From Pleodorina starrii (lineage: Eukaryota; Chlorophyta; Chlorophyceae; Chlamydomonadales; Volvocaceae), in contig BRXU01000014.1 of the NCBI GenBank assembly GCA_030267565.1, positions 310,001 to 374,000 of the forward strand: a DNA stretch of 64,000 nt. Reading direction: 5' to 3'. The notes beneath the pieces are model-generated. The model was not told the DNA's origin, did not search any database, and saw only the letters and a program-made list of their open reading frames with translations. Positions 23,678 through 34,200 of this stretch are shown here, piece by piece. Positions within the stretch are counted from its first letter, which is position 1, and the number at the start of each line of letters is the position of its first letter. Made by a program: the position numbers and the translations under genes.

Positions 23678-26600
23678 CGCCCACCGGCTAACCAACGACA
23701 CTCCTAGGCGGGGCGGGGCGGGGCGGTGCAGTGCGCTGCCCTTTACCGCGTTGCGCCAGGTGGGAATGAATAGGAGCTCGGCCTCGCGTCCAGACACGCC
23801 CAGGCGGAGATCTGATTGCGGGATCCGCTCTGCGCTGGACAGGAAGGCGTGAAGAGGGCGGACGGGGGTCCTTTTTAGGCAACATGGAGCCGTCGGGGCG
23901 GAGGAGGGGAGCAGCCGGCGGCGCACGCGTTGGGTTGATTGTTGGCTGCGCGCCGCCGCAATAATAAAAGCCATGCTTGGTTGTGCGGAGTTGCGTTGGG
24001 CGGCCACGGCCCGCGGGGGCGTTGGTTCTTGGTTGGCAGCTGCTGGCTCGCCAACTGAATAGCGTACGTTGGATGGTTGCGTCGGCAAAATACTCGAAAG
24101 ACGTTACTGTTTGCTTGCAGTTCTGCGGCCATGGCGGGCGCGGCATGTGGCGCACTAAGGCACTATACGGTGGCGTGGCGGTGGCGACAGCCTCGCCGCC
24201 GCCAGCCCGCCACTCGCCGCTGTCGTGCTTGTCCGCGGCTGCGCCACGGCGCTGCTTACAGCAGAGGCCAGTTCGTGTATGTGTCTGTCTGTGTGGCATG
24301 TTGCGTTGGGTCCTCCTTGCTGGCCTGCTCGTGAGTAGCACTCGGGCGGGGGTTAGCGTTTGCCGTTGGGATGCCTGAGCGGGAGCCCTGCGGGTCGTGC
24401 GTGGCTGGAAAGGCAGCCGCGGCGCTGTTGGCAATGGCTCGGGGCCCGGCGGAGGCCCCCTCATCATCAGCCGCAGGCGCCAACGATGATGAAAGGCCCT
24501 TACCGCCGGCGCCACAGCCTACCTTCGCAGCCATGCCAACAAGCCGCGGCATGCCTTAACACTCCAGCCCCCAACCGCACCCAGCAGATGTGGGGACGTC
24601 AGGGCCCCGGCGCGGCGCGCCGCGGCTTGGTATGCGGCTTGATATGCCGCGCTCGCGGCGATGTGCTGTGCCTGCTTCTGTGAGCGGGGGAACTTACGGG
24701 CCAACTGGGGGCGTTTGTTAGCGTGTATGCGTGGCTGCTGCTGGTGTCCCTGACTGACCCATGGGTCGGAGAGTGGATAGACCATGTGCACAATTGGTAC
24801 AGCCTGTATGCCTCTGCAAGGTGCCGTGGATGTATGCTTGCGGTTGAAGCGAGGAGGGGGTGTAGGGATTTTGCGAGAGGAACTGAGGTCACGGGGGAGG
24901 GGCTCGGAAAAGGCTGTGTCGACCTTTTTGGTCGTGCGGTATCTTCTCTTTTAGTGGGCTGGAGGCTAGGCCCTCATCTTTTACGTAGCTCGCCGGCTGC
25001 CCGCCAGCCACGACAACGGTCATCTGCGCTTCCGACGGACGCCGACGCCGTCGAGTCAGTATCCGCGGCCCGGAAATATACCTTCTACCACACCTTTTTT
25101 GCATAAAAACCGGCCCAGGTGAGAGGCCATCGCCGCGCTGTGTCATGCGCGGGTGCCGTACTCGGTGCGGGCAGGCAGGGGAAGACTGGGCGCCGGGACG
25201 CTGGCGCGGTGTCCCGCGGCGACGCACGGGATTGGGCCAGAAAGCAAGCCCCTGCAAGCCTGTTTGCCGCGGCGAGAGATAAGGGACGCGCTACCCTAGG
25301 GGAGCGCGCCCACACGCCCAGCGCGATTCGGGTTTTTGTCGAGGTGTCTTTTGGAAGGCGGGTCATTGCCGCACACCGGCAAAAGCTGCGGAGGAAAGCC
25401 GGCTCCAATTTTCGGTTTTCCGCCAGGCGTCATTTTTGCGTTGCCCATGCTTCGTGGCCTGGAGTGGCCAGAGGGACTGGTCACTGGTGGTGTCGAATTG
25501 GCATGAGACTGCGGGTCAGGCTGCCGGTGCCATGGCAGGGATCTGGGGGTTAACACGTGGCGGAGGGGGCGAGCAGGGGCCTGGAGCATGCAGCGAGAAC
25601 CGGAGTGTGTGTGCTGGCGTGGCAGGCGGAGGCGCGGAAGGTTTGTGATTGCGCGAAGGATGGTGGGCTGGTCCTGGCCTGCGGTCGGGCGGGGCCGTTG
25701 TATCCTCTTTCCTGCGGTCTACGGAGGCACTTGCCTGCTCCCTTGGACTTCTGCGAGGTACGAGTGCGTCATGTCTCTGGGAAGGTCACCCGCTGCCCCG
25801 CTTCCTGACCTCGCCGGCCGCCTGCTTTTGCGCCGCGTCGCGTTCCGACTTCCATGCGGTTGCGCCGTGGAAGCGCTGACGGCCTATCGTGCCGATGGCG
25901 CAGCTGGGAGGTGTTCGCCGGGGTCCTAGCCACAGACACAGCAACACGGCGAGGCACCCCTCTCCCCTGCTGCGCCATGTAGAGTTGCACACGGTGTGGT
26001 GGCAATTTGAGCGGCGCTTGTTGGCAGCAGTTCTTTGTGGAGGCATCCGCCGGCCGCTAGGCGGGAAGCACGCACGCGCGGCCCCGCGGCTGGGCTGGGC
26101 TGTACTGCAGCGGTTGCTACGTTTAGCCGTAATGTGTTGTACTGTGGCTATCCGTATCGTATAAAAGGATGGATGCTCAGCTGTGCGACGTTTTGCTGGT
26201 GTACCAGTCGGTCTGTAGGAATGCCCTTGGCCCTGTAAAGGAGCTGCGGCGCGGGTGGTTTGTGCGCGGCGGGGCCACCCATGTGCTGCAGATTACAACC
26301 GTCGTAATTCCATGCCTCGGCGGCCATCAAGACCCGTAATTTTTTGCGCCTACCGCTCTGCGTTGTCTCCGGACCGGCGGACGGAGGGACAGGCAGGGCG
26401 CGCAACAACAGAACAGGGTGGGCGCTTGCTCAAGGGACGATCCGCGCACCCGTCAGGAAATGCCAAGTGCGTTGTGAGTGGGCATATATCTCCATACACA
26501 AAGAAAAGCCGGCCGTGGGCGATGCAGGGGCAGTGGCGGGGGCGGTGCCCGCGGGGAGTACGACATGCAGCGGTGGTGGCGAAGCGACGCTGGGTGCCGT

Positions 26601-27532
26601 ACGGTGGGGTGTAGCCAGAGAAAGGGGGCCGATGGAAGGTCCTTTTTGGAGGGAAGGCAGCTCGCGGCTCGAAGTGGGGGTCCGGGGTCAGATGTGAGTG
26701 TGAGCATCGAGTGTGGAGCGTTGAAAGTGAGGTGGTTTTGAGTCTTAGGGTGTGCGGCAGGAGTGGGCGGTGGGCGGGCGGGTGGATTCGAGGAGGAGGC
26801 CTGTGGCAGGAGGAGCGTTCAGACCTGGTACCGTACCCGCATGCTGCCTGCCGGCAAGAGCATCGAGGGAAGGCACAGCGCAGAGGGTCGGTGGGGCGGG
26901 AGGGGGCGGGAGCTCCTCGCCGGATCGTTTCGAGAGGAGCGAGGAGCGGCACCGCAGAAGTGGGCGGAGAAGGCTCGGTGCTGGGTACCGGCCGGGAGGA
27001 GAGGAGGAGCGTGAGCAGGGACCGATGTAACGCATGCCGACCGGCTGATGACAGCCATGTTCATGTTCGTGTGCAACAACATTTCCGGCTGCTCCGACTT
27101 CTCGAGTCATGTTGTCACGCAACGCGTTCTCATGGCGGCGGACTGTTGCGACGGCGCGCCCCCCGTCACCAATCCGTTGAACGGTATCCTCATCCACAGC
27201 CGACTGTTGCAGCAATTGCAGAATGTACGGACTGCACCAAGTGATCGATCCTCCGGGTAGGTCCACTGAAACCCGATTCAGTGGAGGGATCATCCAACAG
27301 CACGTATAACAGCACGTCAGGGACGGGCGGAGGGCATCCCCTCGCGCACCCACCGCGCTCCGTCCGCAGGCCGCTCAACGAAAGCGGCGATCAAACGCCC
27401 CACGCAATCCCTTCGGCACCGCAGGCAGATAGAGCCCGGCGGAAGAGAGAACACTCACCATTAACATCAAATGAAAGCCCGCTCCCGCCCCCGCCCGCGA
27501 CGCGGTCGCAGCGTCTTTTCAGCTCGGTAAGG
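23678..27532. other. Long spacer between convergent genes
   Basis: The U-box gene (+) and the SAP gene (-) point at each other here, so this holds two 3' UTRs and about 3.8 kb of unassigned sequence. TGTAA occurs at about 26235. Several open frames exist (for example 27048-27260 +), but none has family similarity or a splice partner. Confidence 0.45.
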
Positions 27533-27537
27533 TTACA
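27533..27537 (-). promoter_or_regulatory. Putative TGTAA poly(A) signal of the SAP gene
   Basis: TTACA on the + strand, 640 bases beyond the SAP stop on the minus strand. Motif and position only. Confidence 0.35.
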
Positions 27538-28173
27538 GGTATGTTCGGTAAGTATTACTGCTTTACTGGGTTCAGGGTCCGTTCGCTAACGCCGTCCTCG
27601 TCTCCGCTGCGGTATCATTTTCTACCCCCGCCCCCCCACACACTGTGTATTCTATACGTCGCCAAGTCGTGTGGCTTGCGCCTCGTCCTCTTCTAAACCA
27701 CTCTAGTCGCTCGAGTCTGCGTGCGGTACCTCTCTCGGCCTCCCCCTCTCTTAAGACAAACGCCCGTGTTCTGCCTAGCGTAAAACGAATGGGGCAAACC
27801 TAGCTGGCGCGCTTTCAGGCACGCGTCCCCAGCAAACTCTAAATACTCGTAGGCTATACCGTACACTCTCCTTCCCTGCGCGACGTTCTTTATCACTTTA
27901 TCATCGCAGCCACAAACATAATGAGTACCCGGGTACGAGCGAGCGCACTCCAGTACGAAGTATTCACAGCAAAAGAGCCAATACGCATCCACGGAAGCTC
28001 TCGTAGCAGCCCGAAAACAATTTTAGAACCCCTGATCCCTGTCATCCCTCTACAACCAAGCCCTGGTCCTAATGCTAGCCCTGGTCCTAATGCAACCAAA
28101 CCTTCTGCAGCCAGAAACCCAGCAATAAAAATAACACCATGAAACCAAGGCTGCCCGAACCAAGGGTCGATCA

Positions 28174-28378
28174 TCAGCACACGACGCAGCTATCCTTCGA
28201 AGCGCCAGACGGCCCCGCCCCGCCCCCGCCGCCGCCGCCGCCGCCGCCGCTGCGGCCGCCACGGCCGCCCGCCGTAGCCGCCGCCGATGCAGCCGAGCAC
28301 CGGTCCGAGTGCTGCACCAGCAGGACCGGGTCATTGAAGGTCTGCGAACAAAAGTAGCAGCGGAACACCTCCTGAGAG

Positions 28379-28409
<31 letters not shown>

Positions 28410-30123
28410 CACCGCCAGCCCTTGCGCCGCCAGAATGCAGCAACCCCGGCCCCGCCGCTGCCGCGGGCGCCTCGCCGCCGGCGATTGTGGTGGATCCCAA
28501 CACGCCGCGAAGCGGGTTCGTGAAGACACCCGCGACGCCGGATGGCGGCGGCGGAGGCGGCGCCGCCGCCGCTGCCGCCGCGGGGCCAGCTCCGGCGGCG
28601 GCGGAGGCAGCGGGGTGGAAATCCTCCACATGCTGAATGAGTCGCTCCACGGAGGCGAACCGCGCTCCGCACTGCGGGCAGGTCTCCGGCAAGTGGGGCG
28701 GGACCAGCGGGTTGGCGTTGCTGCTGGCACCAGCGGCCGGCCGGGAGGGCTGCCCTGGGGCCGGCCGCTGCTGAGACTGCGGCTGCGGCTGCGGTTGAGG
28801 TTGAGACTGGGGTTGAGGCTGGGGTTGTTGCTGCTGCTGCCAGGGCCACTGGAAGGAGGACTGCTGCTGCGCCTGCTGGGCCAGCTGCTGCCTGCGGGCG
28901 GCAGTTCCCCGTACGGAGTTCTCCGGGTCGTCGTACTGCCGTACGGCTGCCGCGTGTCGCTGCTGCGCGTCGAGGCGCGGGCGGGCGGGAGCCGCAGAGG
29001 CCGCGGCCGCGGTGGAGGCAGCGGCTGGGCTGGGGCCCGTCCCCGTAGCGGCACGCGGCGCGCTGGACGGCCGGAAGGAGGCGGCGGAGCTCCGGCCGCT
29101 GCTGCTGGCGTTGTTGTTGTTGTTGGTGATGGTGGTGGATGCAAATAATGATCCTCGCAGCTGACGTTGGGACGCTGCGGGAGAGTACCGTACAGTGTTT
29201 CAGCGTTTTTGGGTTCAGGGTTCCCGGGGCCAGGGCGAGGGCGGGAGCGGGGCGAGACGGCTCAGTAACACACATCACGCGGATTGGGTGCTACCGTATA
29301 CACAGGCGCGATGGAACGGGTGTTGGCTCTGTGGCAGGCTGTAAGCTCGGCACGGCGCCTGCCTGCCTGCCTGTGGCGCCCTCACCACACCAACCATCCG
29401 TGTCTGCGCTGGTGCGGACAGAGGACCAGACCATCCCAGGGTGACCTCCTGCCTGGTCCTCGCGAAGTAGCACGCAATTAGAGACATGGAATTGCGCATT
29501 CGTGAAAGCGCGGCAATCATACGATGCCTCTGATTGTACGTCTTTCCCCGCTATTTGATCGCATCGCGTAATTGCCCGTGCCGTGCCAAGCCGCGCCCTG
29601 GGGCTGTACAACGCTGCGATGACAACCCAAATCCCAAGAGCAGTCAGACCTCAAATTGTACAGCCGAATTCATGCTATCCTGCCCACCTTGCGCCTCCGC
29701 GCAGCCATGGTCCCCCGGGTCACGATGCCGCAGGCACACGCGCTGACTGCAGTGCTTGCACCGGTATGCGTTAATTGTTGTCAGCTTCTCCTTGCACCCT
29801 CCAACGGGGCAACGCGGCTTCTTGTGCACTTTAGCATAGTTCGACGGGTCGCAGTCCGTCCGTTGGTGGGCATCAAACACCTCATTCGGCTCCCGTCCGT
29901 TGAGTCGCACGCTTTTGGCGCAGATGGGGCACACGATAACTGTGGTCTCCTTAACTCCAGCGTTTGGACAGGAGTGCGCACTGTAGGTTCGGTGGTCTAG
30001 GCAGAAAGTCCGGTTGCAGCAATCGCATTTAAAGGGAAGGAAATCTAACTGCCCGCAGTGTTCAACAGAACAGTGTTCGCCGATGCCCAAAACCTGGCCG
30101 AGCTCGTTCCCTGGATGGTCCAT
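28174..30123 (-). CDS. SAP: AN1- and C2H2-type zinc-finger stress-associated protein
   Basis: Relative of plant SAP11/13/16 proteins (two AN1 fingers, then C2H2 fingers), which act in stress responses and probably in ubiquitin handling. Exon 1, 30123-29688, starts MDHPGNELGQVLGIGEHCSV. It carries AN1-1 (DFLPFKCDCCNRTFCLDHRT) and AN1-2 (KKPRCPVGGCKEKLT; YRCKHCSQRVCLRHR), joined by IVCPICAKSVRLN and the family-typical TDCDPSNY. Exon 2 is modelled as 29153-28174. The acceptor (GCGAG, near 29154) is weak but keeps phase, giving about 471 residues; a further exon between 29154 and 29687 is possible. Exon 2 has a Ser/Asn/Gln/Pro-rich linker, finger TCPQCGARFASVERLIQHVE, a Gly/Ala-rich spacer, finger FRCYFCSQTFNDPVLLVQHS ending in Cys (C2HC), and the C-terminus KDSCVVC. 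The terminal Cys pair could be lipidated or bind metal; this is inference. Confidence 0.85.
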
Positions 30124-31103
30124 GGGTGGCACAAAATATAAAAAGAAGTTCGCATATAACCTCAGCAATTTTTGTCACAGCTTATTACGTATCGGCAAGA
30201 ACATGCATCGGTGCATCGAGGAGAAGAGTGGACACAGTACGACCCAAAAGCCCTTACACGATGGCAGCTTCAGCGAGCTACGCCAGCGAAGACCCGCGAA
30301 CATTTCTCACACAATCTCACCTCACTTTTGCAACATGAATACAAATTCTAAGATTCACAGCCGGTGCACCACCAAAGCTGCCGAACTAATGAGCCTGAAC
30401 TTAGGAGCCCTTCAAAACACATCGTCATCATCACCCTCATCCTCCGTGTCCGGGTGCCTGCCGCCGCCCCCAGGGCCACTCTTCTCTCCTTACTCCCATC
30501 CCTCGAACGCCTTGCCAACGTGTCAACCTGCCCTGGCAACGTATCAACCTGTTCTCCTTCCACCTCGGCAGCAAGCCATGCGTGTCCTAGACTATTAATA
30601 CAAGCGGCAGCGCGCCACCACGCCATCTGCCGTAGGCTGGGCGGGGAATTTGATATACCCGCCATTCGCGTCCTTCACAACATCAACTAAATTTGCGCCT
30701 TCGTCCACGAACCGCCACCTCGCGACACCCCCGCGCAGGGACGCATGTGTTGATTATCGGTCATCCGTCGTACATATGCGACTGTGCCACAACGGATGCG
30801 CAGAGCACCACCGCCTCGGATGTGGCCGATGATGCCGCAACAGGACTTCACCCCCCCCGACACCCCCCCCAAACATGCACGCTTGAAGCCATGCAGTTAC
30901 CGGTATTTGTCCACATAATGTACACACGAGGGACCGCCCGTACGCTCCCTCACTTCGCAGGATCATCATCTCTGTAGCCCACCGAACGGCATGTGCCGCC
31001 CTCCCTGCCCAGTGCCCACACGAGCATGCCAGCCCATGATGTCAGTAAACTCTCTCCTCCGTCGATCATGCGTCGGCGACAGCATAAGCCCCGCCGTCTC
31101 AGC
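30124..31103. other. Spacer upstream of SAP and downstream of GDH
   Basis: Contains the SAP promoter/5' UTR and sequence beyond the GDH poly(A) site. No coding exon or RNA gene was recognised. Confidence 0.5.
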
Positions 31104-31108
31104 TTACA
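31104..31108 (-). promoter_or_regulatory. Putative TGTAA poly(A) signal of GDH
   Basis: TTACA on the + strand, about 140 bases past the GDH stop on the minus strand: a typical spacing. Confidence 0.5.
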
Positions 31109-31246
31109 AGTAAGGGAATGCGCGCACTGCCGTACTGCTGTACTGGTGTTTGGCCTTCGAGTAGTGCTGTCCAGGTTATGCCCTCGCATCGTACGAGTAA
31201 TGTGTAACGAGTGCAATGCCGTACTGGCATCTGCTTACCTGCCCCC

Positions 31247-34200
31247 CTAGGAGTGCCCCCGCACCAGCTCCGCGCGCTGCAGCCGCCGCAGCGCCACCAT
31301 GTAGCCTGCCGTACGCAACGTGAGCCCGCTGCCGTACTGCTGCTGCTCCTTGATCAGCGCGTCGTACGCGTCGGTCAGGTACCTGCCGCAACGCAGCATG
31401 GCAGACAGACGCACCGCAGCAGATCACAGCAGATCGCAGCACACACAGCATCGTGCAGGCAGCGTGCACGGCCGCGGTGATCTCCCACCCCACCCTACCC
31501 CAACCCGCACCCCGCCCCGCGCGCGCGCAAGCGTGCCAGCGGGGCAGACTTTTGCATTGCATCGCCCCGGTGCATTACGGTACGCCCTCACGTCCACTCG
31601 TCCAATGTGTAGTACATAGTGTGGTACAGACACGGCAGCAGAGCCGCAGACATCGACATCCGCGAGCTGTCAAGTGGGGCGGAAAATTTACCCGGGGCTT
31701 CAAGAGCCTGCACCCACCTGTCGAGCTCCCGCTTGACCTCGTCCTCCTCCCACTGCGGCACTCAGAGAGAGAGAGAGGGCGCGATACGAGGCGGCAGCAG
31801 CAGCAGAGACGATCGCAGCGGCAGCAGCAGCAGAGACGATCGCAGCGGCAGCAGCAGCAGAGACGATCGCAGCGGCAGCAGCAGCAGAGACGATCGCAGC
31901 GGCAGCAGCAGCAGAGACGATCGCAGCGGCAGCAGCAGCAGCGGTGGCAGGTGGGGGGCGGGCGGCCAGGGGCAGGGAGCAGTGCGCATGGAGGGATGGC
32001 TGGGAGCAGGCGGGGCAAGCGAGGGGCGCGAGCGTGACGGGCCCCCTTGCCCCCTTGCAGTGTGCCACACACGCCCTGTGAACGATCAAATCCGTTTGTT
32101 GAGGGTTTACCAAAGCGCGTCTGTACCACGCGTCCAACGCGTCCTCAGCCGGCGAAGCGAGGCCTGATATCCAGGAGCTCCGAAACCAAGAAGAGGGAAT
32201 GCCGCACCGCCATCCATCAACCCTGCGCGGCGACCCAGGTCCCGCACCCACACAGGGCTCCATCTCACCCCACCCCACCACACCCGCCTCCCGAGGCAAG
32301 GTGAGGCGGGGCGGGGCGCACCCTCCGCCCGCAAGCCCAGCCCGCCGCTGCCTGCCATTGAGGGTAGCTCTAGCTGGCCCTGCGCGGGAGGACCCACCGA
32401 CCCACCGACCCACGGGTCACTGCGCACCGCCCCGCGGTTCACCGCCCCGTGGGTGTCCACCCACCTGCAGGTTCTGGTTGTTCTGCACCCACTCGAAGAA
32501 CGACACGATGACCGCCCCCCCGTTGGCGTATATGTCGGGCAGCACCGGGACCCCGTGCTGCCGCAATAGGGCGTCGGCTTCCGGAGTGAGGGCCGCATTA
32601 GCGGCCTCCACCACCGCCTGATCAGGACACACACACAGAGACACACATTCACACATATCAGGACATTCCTCAGGACATTCATCAGGACATTCCTCAGGAC
32701 ACACATCAGGGGGGAAACAAACACATCAGGACACACACGCGCCGGACATTTCGTTTTCAGGACAGGACCAAGGCTTGCGGTCGTCCCGATCAGTAAGCAA
32801 TGGTACATGCACCGGGCACGTGAGCAGGAAGGTGGGGTGGGCCGCACCAGGAAAGGGAAAGGGAAAGGGCCTCTAGGAGCAGGAACCAGGACACACCCAC
32901 ACCCACACCCACACGGGATGCAAAGGGGTGAAACAGATTACCGTACATCCCGCTGCTGTTGGGCTTGGATCCTAAGTAGGCCACACGCGCCAAGGCGCCC
33001 CCCCTCCTCCGGCCGCACCCCGCCTCCCAACACCCCGCCGCCTCCCATCGCAACCCGCCTCCGCGCCTCCGCGCCTCCCAAACCCGACCAAACCAACTCC
33101 AGGCGAGACGCACGTTGAAGTGGAGGCATCGCGCCGCGTTGCCCGCATGAATGGTTCCGTCCACGGCGCAGGGGATGAGCACATCCGCGGGCAGGTCCAG
33201 GAACGAGTCGTCGTTGGGCACCCCTGCGGCACCACACACACGGACACACACATCGGCGGGCTTCCATTCCCCGCGGGCTTCCTCTGCGACTGGCGCAACC
33301 CCGAAAGCGAGAACCCCGCACCCCTCTGCGCTGTTTGATCCATACCCTCTACTTGGTTGGTGGCTGGGCTGTGGGGTGCGGTAATGCATTGGGTGAAGGG
33401 TTGGGGCCCGATCGCCCAACCCAACCCAAGCGCACCCAGCCCAACCCAACCCAACCCAACCGCCCCGCACCCAACCGCACCCAACCCAACCGCACCCAAC
33501 CCAACCGCACCCAACCCAACCCACCCGCCCCGCACCCACCCGTCCCGCCCGGGAAGTCCTTGAGCAGGCCGCCCTGAGCCACGTGTGCGCGGAGGGCGGG
33601 GATGTCCAGTCCGTCTTCGTTGTACACGGCGGTTTCGGAGCAAGACACGCCGACGATCTAGAGTGCAGGGCGGGGCCGGAGGGCGGGGCGCGGGGGAGGT
33701 GGGCGAGGTTTTGGGGGCTACAGAAACCCGTCAGGAAGTGATGCGAAGCGAAGTCTGAAGCCTTGAGTAACCGGAAGCGCGACAATGGGAATATGGGATG
33801 CATGTGTGGAGGCTCCGCAACGGGCGCCTGTTTGCGCACCTTGGCGCCCATCTCCTGCTGCAGAATCTGCGCCGCCCAGCTGCCCAGCTTACCAAAACCC
33901 TGCAGTACGGAGGTACGGCAGTAACACGGCGACATTACAGCAGCACAGAAGTAGGTGCAGGGGCAGGGCACAGGACGGCGAGGACGGCGAGGGGGGTGAG
34001 AAGGGCTTCATTCACGGACGTCGGGCAGAGCCCCTCAGCGTGCCTTCAGCGTCCGGATCTCGATTTGCTCGATATTCCGATATTCCGATATATTCCAATG
34101 CAGGTCAGGGTACCGGGCTATGGATCCCCGACCCTGTAATCCACCAACCAAACCAGCCACACCCAGCCACACCCACACATCCAAGCCACACCCAGCCACA

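Noticed and set aside
28050..29144. Arg/Ser/Pro-rich frame over the second SAP exon
   Set aside because: It competes with the frame that encodes the two zinc fingers. Only the zinc-finger frame keeps phase with the AN1 exon and gives a sensible C-terminus.
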